A DNA stretch of 64,000 nucleotides from Candidatus Bathyarchaeota archaeon (GTDB lineage: Archaea; Thermoproteota; Bathyarchaeia; Bathyarchaeales; Bathycorpusculaceae). This document shows, in pieces, positions 53,144-61,479 of this stretch; within the stretch, counting starts at the first letter, position 1, and each line of letters opens with the position of its first letter. The notes under the pieces were generated by a model. The model was not told the DNA's origin and made no database searches. It saw only the letters and a list, made by a program, of their open reading frames with translations. The DNA lies in NCBI GenBank assembly GCA_013388895.1, contig JACAEK010000050.1, positions 1 through 64,000 of the forward strand. Direction: 5' to 3'. The position numbers were made by a program, and so were the translations under genes.

Positions 53144-54337
53144 ATGCGCGACCCAACAGCGTTCTTACGAGAAGAATATGAGGATTTGGTGAAGAACGAG
53201 CTTGACTGGAAACTTAAAATTTTACAAGGCCCAAGTACTCCATGGTGTATTGTTGATGGAAAAAAGGTTCTAATGTTCTGTTCCAACAACTATCTAGGAT
53301 TGAGCAACCATCCCAAACTGAAAGAAGCAGCAATAAAAGCTGTTCAAACTCACGGCGCAGGTTCGGGTTCTGTCCGTCCGATTGCCGGAAACATGGATAT
53401 ACATATAGAACTTGAAAAACGTTTGGCAAAATTTAAACACGCAGAGGCTTCGCTTGTTTATCAAACAGGTTTCGCGGCTAATGCAGGTCTGATCTCTCAA
53501 TTAGCCAGTAAAGGCGACTTGATCATAAGCGACGAGCTTAATCACGGTAGCATAATCGACGGGGTTAGGTTGTCACATGCGGAAAGAGCAGTTTACAAAC
53601 ACTCTAACGTGCAAGATTTGCAACGAGTTTTAGAAGAAACAGAGAAGCACCAACCGCCATACATGCGAATTCTCATAATAACAGACGGTGTCTTTTCCAT
53701 GGACGGCGACATAGCACCCCTCGATGAAATTGCTGAACTAGGCGCCGAAAATGGTGCTATGGTTTATGTAGATGACGCTCACGGCGAAGGCGTTTTAGGC
53801 GAGAGTGGAAGAGGTATAGTCTCACACTTTAAACTTGGTCGTGACAAAGTGCACGTGGAAATGGGCACATTCTCTAAAGCTTTCGGCGTGGTAGGTGGGC
53901 ACATTTCAGGTTCCAAAGACTTAGTTAACTTTGCTTATAACAAGTCGCGGACGTGGCTTCTCAGCGGGTCGCATCCACCAGCGGTTGCGGCAGCATGTAT
54001 AGCAGCCATTGACGTTTTAGAAAATGAACCACAACATGTACAGCGACTTTGGGAAAACACTAGATATTTCAAACAAGCCATGAAAGACTTGGGCTTCGAC
54101 ATAGGCAACAGTCAGACCCCGATAACTCCAGTTATTGTTGGTGAAAGCGGCGTCGCAAAGAAACTAAGCACACGGCTTTTCGAAGAAGGGGTCTTTGCTT
54201 TACCAATTGTTTATCCGATGGTGGCTCGAGACAAAGCCCGAATAAGAACTATAATGAATGCTGCTTTAACACAGGAAGACTTAGACTTCGCCATAGGCAC
54301 TTTCGAAAAAATCGGAAAAGAAATGCACATAATTTAG
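53144..54337 (+). CDS. kbl: Glycine C-acetyltransferase (2-amino-3-ketobutyrate CoA ligase)
   Basis: PLP enzyme of the alpha-oxoamine synthase family, about 397 aa, cleaving 2-amino-3-ketobutyrate with CoA to glycine and acetyl-CoA. Landmarks: FCSNNYLGLSNHP, GAGSGSVRPIAG, YVDDAHGEGVLG and the PLP lysine in MGTFSKAFGVVGG. GAGGT stands eight bases before the ATG at 53144; another ATG at 53138 is too close. Directly follows the threonine dehydrogenase. 8-Amino-7-oxononanoate synthase is the main alternative by sequence, but context favours threonine degradation. Confidence 0.93.
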   Translation: MRDPTAFLREEYEDLVKNELDWKLKILQGPSTPWCIVDGKKVLMFCSNNYLGLSNHPKLKEAAIKAVQTHGAGSGSVRPIAGNMDIHIELEKRLAKFKHAEASLVYQTGFAANAGLISQLASKGDLIISDELNHGSIIDGVRLSHAERAVYKHSNVQDLQRVLEETEKHQPPYMRILIITDGVFSMDGDIAPLDEIAELGAENGAMVYVDDAHGEGVLGESGRGIVSHFKLGRDKVHVEMGTFSKAFGVVGGHISGSKDLVNFAYNKSRTWLLSGSHPPAVAAACIAAIDVLENEPQHVQRLWENTRYFKQAMKDLGFDIGNSQTPITPVIVGESGVAKKLSTRLFEEGVFALPIVYPMVARDKARIRTIMNAALTQEDLDFAIGTFEKIGKEMHII

Positions 54338-54426
54338 CGTTCTCTTTGCAATAACGGATAAATTGTGTTGAATTCCAGATTTTATTTCTTCTGAACGAGC
54401 AGCGAAACGTTCAACAAGCACTTAAG

Positions 54427-54756
54427 CTATCGTATGGCGCCACGTTCAGCTATATCTTTCCCTGCTTTCCCTATAGCCTCGTAGGCAAGACCTTTCTTGC
54501 CCTCTGCCTTAGTCACAGCGTCCCTTAGTTTCGCAGCGTCAATGGGACAATTTTTGGAAACTTGGTGAATGAATTTTCTCAATTCGTCCGAATTAAAATG
54601 GCAGCTCAGTGTCAGTTCTTCGATGATTTCTTTTGAAGTTTTCGTGTCTCCGTAGCAGCTTTCGCTTAGTTCTTCCATTGCATACTGCAAGAATTTCGGC
54701 TCAATATTACATTTTGAGCTTAATTGTTCCGCCCATTTTGAACTCAAATAGCTCAC
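54427..54756 (-). CDS. Small protein with four 18-residue Cys repeats, AOR operon
   Basis: A 109-aa protein of no family I recognise. Cysteines occur only at residues 16, 34, 52 and 70, exactly every 18 residues. The surrounding units align as x-x-[LV]-[ST]-x-x-C followed by about eleven mostly helical residues: EQLSSKC, EELSESC, EELTLSC, HQVSKNC. A basic C-terminal tail follows (KAEGKKGLAYEAIGKAGK). Start is GTG at 54756. It lies 31 bp downstream of the third AOR gene on the same strand, in an operon with a ferredoxin-like protein. A four-Cys metal or redox site, or an assembly factor for the AOR, is possible; nothing in sequence proves it. Confidence 0.72.
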   Translation of the reverse strand: MSYLSSKWAEQLSSKCNIEPKFLQYAMEELSESCYGDTKTSKEIIEELTLSCHFNSDELRKFIHQVSKNCPIDAAKLRDAVTKAEGKKGLAYEAIGKAGKDIAERGAIR

Positions 54757-54787
54757 TTCCCAGGTAGATAAGTTTAATGATTTTATG

Positions 54788-56677
54788 TTATTTAAGCATT
54801 GACTTCGAAATGCAGGATTTTTTCAAAACCTTGTCAATGTCTTCGAGTCCGAGTTTTTCGAGTGTTTTTGTTTTTGGAATACCATTTTCATCCCATCCTA
54901 CCGCATTATAGTATCTCCTCTTGTCTTCTTCCACTTGCATTTTATCAACAGTTTTTCCCTTGTATGGACCAGAAGGCAAAGGTTCATAGAATCTTGGCGG
55001 ATTTTCATCGTGGGTCTTTGGTTTCCATTTTATGTCTGGTCCGCCTAAGAGCAGCAATGCTCTCTGTATTTGCAGTATTCGAAACGCTTTGATTTTGTAC
55101 CATTCTTTTTGTGTTAATTCTATGCCAGTTACTGCCTTGTAAAAGTCAAATTTAACTTTGCGTGGCACTCCGAAAACATTGAAGTTGCAGTGTACTCCAG
55201 AATCGTTGAAAATCTCACTAAGCTCGCTTCCCGATCCATCAAGCGGCAACCCAGCCGTGGATGTGTGGTCTCCTCCTTGGACTGAGCACGCATAAGAGAT
55301 TGATTCTGGATAGTCTTTTCCGCTGCGGATTCCATGGGCACCAATACTTATGCCCTTAGACTGAACAGCATATTTTAGCACATCTGTCTTTTTCTTTTCT
55401 CCGATTTTCAATGCTGCCCTATATGTTCCTTCCGCTAATAAGTCACCTATGCCTTCTCTATAAGCGATTTTTTTTGCTAAAGCGGCGAAGGCTTCCACGT
55501 CGCCCCATTTTGGTTCAATTCCATCCAAATCCTTTTTAGTCAATATTCCTCTCTGGAAAAGCTCAGCGGCAAAGCCCATTACGTTTCCTGTTTGTATGCC
55601 GCAGAGTCCTAAGTCATCGGCGAGGGATGAGAGAAACACGTTTTCTTCTGGAGTGAATAGTCCCAGGTTTGGTCCCAAGTAGGCTTGCATTTCATAATCT
55701 GGATTGTCAGTTATTGCTCCTTTGAACCTTCCAGTCTTAATCATGGCTACTTTTAAGCAGCAGGTTGGACAGCCAAAATCACTCCAAGACTGTTTTATCC
55801 ACACTCTATTCTCGAATTGGTCAACGCCGAAACTTTTTTCGTTGTGCCACTCATCCTGCCAATTCCGAACTGGTTCAGAGCTTGTTTCTGCTCCAACCTC
55901 GTAGCCGCCTGAGCCTGTACCCCACCGTCTCCATAATACATTTTCATATATGTTGTCATTCACCACTTTGATTAGTCGTTTTACCTCTTTGATGTTTGCC
56001 GCTTTTGGCAATGGTCCAGTGCCTTTAACTGCTATCGCCTTTAGCTTTTTAGAACCCATGACTGCGCCATAGCCACCATAACCCGCTGCATGTGTCCATT
56101 TTGCTGCAACCACCGCTGTGCGCACTTTATTCTCTCCAGCTGGACCAACATATAGAAATGAGGGTTCTTTCAACTGGCCAAATTTGGGATAGCGCTTTCT
56201 CAGAAGTTCTCTACATTCTCTTCCAAGTGTTGCCATTGTCTGTTTTGCGTCTTTTCCCCAAATATGACTAGCATCTCTGATGTCCACGTCGGAATCCTTG
56301 ATGAAAAGGTAAACAGGCTTATTTGATTCACCAGTTACAATAATACCATCATAACAAGCACATCGCAGCTCAACGCCAAACTCTCCAGCTACAGTTGAGC
56401 CTATGACACCATTGCTTTGTGGTGACTTGCCTGAAACGCAAATTCTTCCACCGGGATAATACCCCGTCAATGGACCAGTTAAGAACAGAAGTATATTTTC
56501 TGATTTTAAGGGGTCTATTTTTTCCCATTTTTTGCCAAGTCTGTCCCAAAGAATTTTTGTTGCTAAACCTCTGCCTCCTATGTAATCTTTCAGAATATTG
56601 TCTCCGATTTTTATGTCTTTAATCGCTTGTGTTGAGAGGTTAACTTCGAGAATTTTTCCGGCATATCCTTTAATCAT
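54788..56677 (-). CDS. Aldehyde ferredoxin oxidoreductase paralogue with non-standard cluster ligands
   Basis: A 629-aa AOR-family protein with intact N-terminal domain (GYAGKILEVNLSTQAIK, YIGGRGLATKILWD) and pterin motifs (VGPAGENKVRTAVV, GYGGYGAVMGSKKLK). Where the family has C-x2-C-x3-C it reads DFGCPTCCLKV. Relative to the canonical motif the first Cys is replaced by Asp and an extra Cys stands next to the last one. The remote fourth Cys may be in SGVHCNFNVFG. Its ATG overlaps the stop of the ferredoxin gene (ATGA), indicating a two-subunit enzyme. Substrate unknown. Confidence 0.92.
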   Translation of the reverse strand: MIKGYAGKILEVNLSTQAIKDIKIGDNILKDYIGGRGLATKILWDRLGKKWEKIDPLKSENILLFLTGPLTGYYPGGRICVSGKSPQSNGVIGSTVAGEFGVELRCACYDGIIVTGESNKPVYLFIKDSDVDIRDASHIWGKDAKQTMATLGRECRELLRKRYPKFGQLKEPSFLYVGPAGENKVRTAVVAAKWTHAAGYGGYGAVMGSKKLKAIAVKGTGPLPKAANIKEVKRLIKVVNDNIYENVLWRRWGTGSGGYEVGAETSSEPVRNWQDEWHNEKSFGVDQFENRVWIKQSWSDFGCPTCCLKVAMIKTGRFKGAITDNPDYEMQAYLGPNLGLFTPEENVFLSSLADDLGLCGIQTGNVMGFAAELFQRGILTKKDLDGIEPKWGDVEAFAALAKKIAYREGIGDLLAEGTYRAALKIGEKKKTDVLKYAVQSKGISIGAHGIRSGKDYPESISYACSVQGGDHTSTAGLPLDGSGSELSEIFNDSGVHCNFNVFGVPRKVKFDFYKAVTGIELTQKEWYKIKAFRILQIQRALLLLGGPDIKWKPKTHDENPPRFYEPLPSGPYKGKTVDKMQVEEDKRRYYNAVGWDENGIPKTKTLEKLGLEDIDKVLKKSCISKSMLK

Positions 56678-57201
56678 ATGTAATCCTCCGCTTGTTCACC
56701 ATACATTTTAATCGCCAGATCTTTTGCTATTTGCTCTGGCGTTCGTGCATAAAGCTCGTATGGACGTGCCCTTCTGTGAACAGTAGTTAGCACATTCCAG
56801 CCGCCTTCTTGGCAGACCTTCACACACTGAGGGCTGCCATTGCACAAATCACAAATTACAATATGATTTTTCGCAGGGTGCATGTGGGGAACTCTGCCTG
56901 GACAAGCTTCTATGCATTTTCCACAGGCAATACACGCCTTTGTTTTTACCAGAACAGCGCCAGTTTTTTTGCTTATTGATAAGGCGTCTACTGGGCATGC
57001 CTTTACACATGGATAGTTCTTGCATTGAGTGCAAAAGTGCGGGAAATCTGCTCCTGGAACTGGCATGAAGACTCTTATTCTTGAGGCTTCTGGCCATATG
57101 CGATTTTCGTGATATAATGAACATGCTATTTCGCATTTTCTGCATCCGCTGCATTTGATTAAGTCTCTTGCTATCCAAATAGGTTCTTTTTTTGTCGTCA
57201 A
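56674..57201 (-). CDS. Polyferredoxin-type electron-transfer subunit of the AOR
   Basis: A 175-aa protein of the DmsB/HybA-like 4Fe-4S family. Cys motifs in order: CSGCRKCEIAC near residue 17, CTQCKNYPCVKACP near 57, CIACGKCIEACP near 89, and CDLCNGSPQCVKVC near 116, enough for about four clusters. No signal peptide, so cytoplasmic. Stop overlaps the start of the AOR gene, so it is the electron carrier subunit of that oxidoreductase. Such a pairing gives a path from aldehyde to ferredoxin or another acceptor. Confidence 0.93.
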   Translation of the reverse strand: MTTKKEPIWIARDLIKCSGCRKCEIACSLYHENRIWPEASRIRVFMPVPGADFPHFCTQCKNYPCVKACPVDALSISKKTGAVLVKTKACIACGKCIEACPGRVPHMHPAKNHIVICDLCNGSPQCVKVCQEGGWNVLTTVHRRARPYELYARTPEQIAKDLAIKMYGEQAEDYI

Positions 57202-57338
57202 TTTCTAGTCTTTCCCAAAAGGTTAGAAGAATGTCTGTGAATTTGCATCGATTTAAATGTGACGCTTGCGTGCATTGCTATGGTAAGCTCTTTAAGTTTG
57301 ATGTTTTCTAATGGAATGGAAAGGAGAAGCTTTCTAGT

Positions 57339-57983
57339 TTGGAGTTTTCAGAAATCCTTCGACAAATGTTTGCTTGGATGGAAAATTTGGCGCTTCAGTA
57401 TGGATATTTTGGAGTTTTCTTAATCGGTTTCGTTGGAGCAATATCAATTTTCTTTCCCATTCCCTACACAGTTATTATTTTTACGCTGGGAGGGGTTGAA
57501 GGTTTTGAGCCTTTGCTTATTGCCGTTGCAGCCGGCTTAGGCTCAGCTATTGGAGAATTCTCTGGATACCTGCTTGGTGTGGGTGGAAGGAAAGTCATTA
57601 ATGAAAGATATGAGAAGAGAATGGACTTGTTAGTGAGGCTTTTTAATAGGTTTGGTCCAATCGTGATTTTTCTCTTTGCTTTAACACCACTGCCAGATGA
57701 TTTGCTGTTTATTCCACTGGGAGTTATGCGTTATAATCTTATTAGAACCTTTATTCCAGCATTGATTGGAAAATTCTGCATGAATCTCATTGTCGCATAC
57801 AGTGGTCGCTTCTCAATACAGATTATTCGAGATATTTTTGGTGTTGAAAACGATTGGATATCTGCGTTGATTGGGATGGTTCTTGCAATAATTTTGTTAA
57901 TCATAGTATTTGTAATAATGTTTAAAGTAAACTGGGAAAAATATCTTGATAAATATGTTAACGAAAAAAGTAGTGGCGAATAA
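57339..57983 (+). CDS. DedA/VTT-domain membrane protein
   Basis: A 214-aa polytopic protein of the DedA/SNARE-associated (VTT) family, implicated in lipid scrambling and membrane homeostasis. Features: GYFGVFLIGFVGAISIFFPIP with the re-entrant loop, the GSAIGEFSGYLLG motif, and FALTPLPDDLLFIPLG in which the proline-rich loop replaces the usual RFIPG-type arginine loop. A final membrane helix ends the protein. Start is TTG at 57339. EndoQ starts two bases downstream. Confidence 0.85.
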   Translation: MEFSEILRQMFAWMENLALQYGYFGVFLIGFVGAISIFFPIPYTVIIFTLGGVEGFEPLLIAVAAGLGSAIGEFSGYLLGVGGRKVINERYEKRMDLLVRLFNRFGPIVIFLFALTPLPDDLLFIPLGVMRYNLIRTFIPALIGKFCMNLIVAYSGRFSIQIIRDIFGVENDWISALIGMVLAIILLIIVFVIMFKVNWEKYLDKYVNEKSSGE

Positions 57984-57985
57984 AA

Positions 57986-59272
57986 TTGAGAGTCATAGCT
58001 GATTTGCATATTCACAGTCGTTATAGCCGTGCTACAAGCCAAAAAATGTGCATCGAAGAAATAGCTCGTTTTGCAAGTATTAAGGGCTTGAATCTTGTAG
58101 GCACTGGAGATTTTACTCATCCTAAATGGCTTAAAGAACTGCGGGAAACCTTAGTGCCTGCCTCTGGTGCCGGCTTGCATGAAGTTGCAGGGGTCCAGAG
58201 AGCGCCTGTGTATTTTATGATGACAACAGAGGTGTGCACTGTATTCACCTTCAAAAACGATGTTAAAAAGATTCATCACGTTATTCTAACGCCCAATATA
58301 GAAACAGCCCTCCAAATCAACGACAGATTAGCAAACTACGGTAACTTGGAAGCTGATGGTAGACCAACGTTAGATATGAATGCTCCACAATTGGTCGAAG
58401 AAATCATGGAAATTTCAGATGAAAACATGGTTTTTCCAGCTCATGCTTGGACGCCGTGGTTCAGCATTTTCGGTGCATACAGTGGTTTCAACAACGTAGA
58501 AGACTGTTATCAAGACATGACGAAACACATTCGCGCGTTAGAAACAGGATTATCTTCGGATCCTCCCATGAATTGGCGCCTAAGCAAACTTGACAATTAC
58601 ACTTTGGTGTCGAATAGTGATAGTCATAGTTTTTGGCCTTGGCGTATCGGTAGAGAAGCTAACGTTTTCGAGCTCGACAGACCAAGTTACCGCGAAATTG
58701 TGGATGCAATTCGTTTTAGAGACAAAAGAAAATTCAAATTTACTATTGAGACAGACCCTGCCTACGGAAAGTATCACTGGTCTGGTCATAGAAATTGTCA
58801 TGTATCGTTTTCTCCACAGGAGGCGATAAAATTTGGAAACATCTGTCCAGTTTGTCGTAGAAATCTTACTAGAGGCGTTGAGCAACGTGTAGAAGAGTTG
58901 GCTGACCGCCCAGCAAATTTCAAGTCTGACGGCGCTATAGGTTTCATGCATCTGCTTCCGCTTTCCGAGATAATAGCAACCGTGTTGAACGTTGATTCCC
59001 CGTCAAGTCAGAATGTGTGGAGTATCTACAACCTGCTAATTGAGAAATTTGGTAACGAGTATACTGTTTTCATAGACGCTTCTGAGGACACATTACGCAG
59101 AGCAGTAGACGAAAAGATTGCTCAAGCAATAATTAGGGTCAGAGAAAGACGCGTCAAAGTGATGCCTGGATATGATGGCGTCTACGGGCAAATCAAAATT
59201 TTTGACGAGTCGCACACAGAGAAGGCTCCCTCGCAAAGAGTTCAACAGATGAATCTTGCAGATTTTATATAG
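57986..59272 (+). CDS. endQ: Endonuclease Q
   Basis: Archaeal DNA repair endonuclease that nicks 5' of deaminated bases such as uracil and hypoxanthine. A 428-aa protein with an N-terminal PHP metal domain (ADLHIHSRYSRATSQKM, DFTHPKWLKEL, VFPAHAWTPWF, SNSDSHSFWPWRIG) and a central zinc finger (GHRNCHVSFSP and CPVCRRNL), the TIGR00375 layout. Start TTG at 57986 close to the DedA stop. Length is normal. Confidence 0.92.
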   Translation: MRVIADLHIHSRYSRATSQKMCIEEIARFASIKGLNLVGTGDFTHPKWLKELRETLVPASGAGLHEVAGVQRAPVYFMMTTEVCTVFTFKNDVKKIHHVILTPNIETALQINDRLANYGNLEADGRPTLDMNAPQLVEEIMEISDENMVFPAHAWTPWFSIFGAYSGFNNVEDCYQDMTKHIRALETGLSSDPPMNWRLSKLDNYTLVSNSDSHSFWPWRIGREANVFELDRPSYREIVDAIRFRDKRKFKFTIETDPAYGKYHWSGHRNCHVSFSPQEAIKFGNICPVCRRNLTRGVEQRVEELADRPANFKSDGAIGFMHLLPLSEIIATVLNVDSPSSQNVWSIYNLLIEKFGNEYTVFIDASEDTLRRAVDEKIAQAIIRVRERRVKVMPGYDGVYGQIKIFDESHTEKAPSQRVQQMNLADFI

Positions 59273-59341
59273 CCGTTTTTTCATGGTCTTTAACTGTCTA
59301 CGCGTTAAGCGGGTGTACGACAAGACTTATTAAGTCGTAAT

Positions 59342-59707
59342 ATGCCAGATATATTTGGGCTTGACAAAATGGAAAATCTAACTGAGCAGATGGGCAGGAA
59401 AGAGAATAAGATTTCGAGGATTATTGATAAGGTTCTGAATCAGGTTTTTGGTGAAGAAGCTACGCGTTTGATTTACAGGCATTTGGAGAATAATTATGCA
59501 GTTAAGCGTGATGAGATTGCTGAGAAGATTGATGTGTTTGCTGCGGGTTTGGAGGAGTTTTTGAGGTCTGGAGCGTACGTTGTTGAACGCAAGATTCTGG
59601 AGGACATATACTCTAGTTATGGCTTACTGCGCAGATTAGAATTGGAGAGAACGCAGGAAGAATGCGACTTCGCCAGCCAAGTTAAACTGCTCATGCGAAG
59701 GGCATAA
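59342..59707 (+). CDS. Small helical protein resembling the NitrOD5 domain
   Basis: A 121-aa all-helical protein. The central part (NQVFGEEATRLIYRHLENNY, KRDEIAEKIDVFAAGLEEFL, GAYVVERKILEDIYSSYGL) resembles the NitrOD5 output domain known from Thaumarchaeota and related archaea; this is from memory of the pattern, not a search. No catalytic residues. ATG at 59342 follows endonuclease Q by 69 bp on the same strand. A role in signalling or protein interaction is possible. Confidence 0.7.
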   Translation: MPDIFGLDKMENLTEQMGRKENKISRIIDKVLNQVFGEEATRLIYRHLENNYAVKRDEIAEKIDVFAAGLEEFLRSGAYVVERKILEDIYSSYGLLRRLELERTQEECDFASQVKLLMRRA

Positions 59708-59960
59708 ACCGCAAGCCCAATTTGTCCATTTTTTTATTCTAATGCTCTTCCGCTCTGCTGAGCCTAGAGACTCCCCTTTAATAAAGATTCTATTGTAGTT
59801 TTGATTTGTCAAATCCATGTTCCGGTTGTGTGTCTGTAGTTAGCCTCTTCTTATGTGAAGAGTTCTTTGTTCTATAGTTGTTTTACAGAAGTTTTCTTCA
59901 GAATGCATAAAGCGTACAACTGCTTAATATTTTTGAGGAGAGATGGCGAAGGAGAGAATC

Positions 59961-60395
59961 ATGAGAAAGCATGTCTTATTGTTTGGTTCAGTGACTATGT
60001 TAATTCTCGTTAGTTTTTCTGTTGTAACCTTAGGCAACAAAGCCCTGACTTGTTTGGCATGTGAAGCTGAAGGTGGTGTTGTCGATAAAATGCCATGCGA
60101 ATCGTTCAAGGTAAAGATTATCTTCAAAAACACTGGAAAGACCGAGGGCAAATGGTCTGTTAACATAGCCTTTGAAGGCGAAGCTTGGATCTGGAGCGGA
60201 ACACCACAGACTCTAACACTCAAGCCCAGTAAAGCAAAGACGCTAACATGGAACGGCACTGTTCCATGCGATGCGCAAGTTGATTCAGTTGCAAGACTCA
60301 TAGTCTACTACAACGATTCCTTCAACGCAATAGACTGGTGGATACACGTGACTTCAGGCGCAGAACTAACAATAACATCCAGCACAGTAGACTGA
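59961..60395 (+). CDS. Small secreted protein with beta-sandwich-like domain
   Basis: About 144 aa. Basic start and hydrophobic segment (RKHVLLFGSVTMLILVSFSVV) make a signal peptide or anchor; the mature part begins near CLACEAEGG and contains CARDB-like strands (FKVKIIFKNTGKTEGKWSVNI, TLTLKPSKAKTLTWNG). Four cysteines may form disulfides. AAGGAG six bases before the ATG at 59961 supports it over the ATG at 59943. The 250 bp upstream hold no gene. Exported function unknown. Confidence 0.75.
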   Translation: MRKHVLLFGSVTMLILVSFSVVTLGNKALTCLACEAEGGVVDKMPCESFKVKIIFKNTGKTEGKWSVNIAFEGEAWIWSGTPQTLTLKPSKAKTLTWNGTVPCDAQVDSVARLIVYYNDSFNAIDWWIHVTSGAELTITSSTVD

Positions 60396-60426
60396 AGAAA
60401 ACAGCCTTACTCTATGGAAAATGTTT

Positions 60427-61023
60427 TCACTTAACGAGAGATTTCAACAGTTTCCTTAGTTTCTTCTTTATCTCTTGCAGTCTAACGAATTCTTCTTCGG
60501 ACATGGATATTGTCTCTGCATACTCTGTTGCTTCAATTTTTGTTATGAAGTCAAGATCTTCCATATTAGACAGTTTATCTTCATATTCTGATAAGCCGCA
60601 ACATTGGTTTAGTTCAGTTCTTAAGTCGACAAGTTGATCAAGATTACTTTCGTCATATTTGACGTTGAATCCCAGTTTTTTTAATGCGTCCAGTATCTCC
60701 GCTTCTCGTTGCTTGGCTAGTTTTCGATTTTTGGGAGTTCGTGTGGATGTTTTTCCAACACTAAGATTGAAAGTTTCCGCGGTTGTTCTGTAATAGCTCT
60801 CAATAAGGTGACCTAACCGTTCCTCGCGTACTACTTCAACTAAATCTCCTTTTTGGAGTTTTTTTATGTGGTGATAGACTGCTTGTGGAGACAAGTCTAG
60901 TTGTTCTGCTATTTGGCTGACTGTCATTTCTTTGACTCGTAAGAGAAATACAATCTTTCGTCTTGTTTCATCAGCTAACAGCTGAAATGCTTCTGGATCA
61001 GTGATGGTTTTTATGGTTTTCAT
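60427..61023 (-). CDS. ArsR-type winged helix transcriptional regulator
   Basis: A 198-aa regulator. Residues ~8-75 form an ArsR/HTH_20-type winged helix (LLADETRRKIVFLLRVKEM, VSQIAEQLDLSPQAVYHHIKKL, GDLVEVVREER). The rest is a charged helical domain that may bind a ligand or dimerise; the Cys pair NQCCGL near residue 139 could sense metal or redox but is not the classical ArsR site. It diverges from the small gene at 61128 across about 100 AT-rich bases, a likely regulated intergenic region. Confidence 0.87.
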   Translation of the reverse strand: MKTIKTITDPEAFQLLADETRRKIVFLLRVKEMTVSQIAEQLDLSPQAVYHHIKKLQKGDLVEVVREERLGHLIESYYRTTAETFNLSVGKTSTRTPKNRKLAKQREAEILDALKKLGFNVKYDESNLDQLVDLRTELNQCCGLSEYEDKLSNMEDLDFITKIEATEYAETISMSEEEFVRLQEIKKKLRKLLKSLVK

Positions 61024-61088
61024 GTTTGCCTACCAATAAAGTAAGTGTTTTACTCAGTATAAAAATGTTTTGTTTATTAAAACGCAAA

Positions 61089-61098
61089 CTTTATAAGC
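61089..61098 (+). promoter_or_regulatory. Putative TATA box upstream of the small gene at 61128
   Basis: CTTTATAAGC lies 30-39 bases before the TTG at 61128, placing transcription start close to the coding start. The same 100-bp region serves the divergent ArsR-type gene and holds paired CTCAGT / ACTGAG half-sites near 61053 and 61102, which might be operators. Confidence 0.35.
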
Positions 61099-61127
61099 AA
61101 CTGAGATATAAGTATTAAAATGAGGAT

Positions 61128-61388
61128 TTGAATATAAAAATGGTGATTGAAATGGAATGTAAACGTGAACAAACAAGCAAAATTAACCCACAGACAAAAT
61201 CTGAAAAACTAGCGAAGTATGATGCATTGACCAGAGCTTTCAATACATCAGGACAACGCTATGCTGAAACGGCTGAAAATGAAGCCCAAACCGATGAAGC
61301 AAGCAAAGTCTATCAAAAGGAACAGTCAACCGCAGAATATTGGCGTTCAGTAGCAATCCAACAAACCAGCCGACACGTCATCACTTAG
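61128..61388 (+). CDS. Small hypothetical protein divergent from the ArsR-type regulator
   Basis: Up to 86 aa (TTG 61128) or 82 aa (ATG 61140). Hydrophilic, rich in Gln, Glu, Ala and Thr, predicted helical (KLAKYDALTRAFNTSGQRYA, ENEAQTDEASKVYQKEQS); one Cys. No family recognised. A T-rich run (61398-61405) follows the stop and could terminate transcription. Divergent placement with the regulator suggests it may be its target. Confidence 0.55.
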   Translation: MNIKMVIEMECKREQTSKINPQTKSEKLAKYDALTRAFNTSGQRYAETAENEAQTDEASKVYQKEQSTAEYWRSVAIQQTSRHVIT

Positions 61389-61479
61389 TCCTCCCTCTTT
61401 TTTTATAGAGCTAGAAGACCTGAGAAAGCAGTCTTCATCTTACATCAAATTTATTCAAAATTGTCATAAAAGCTGATAA

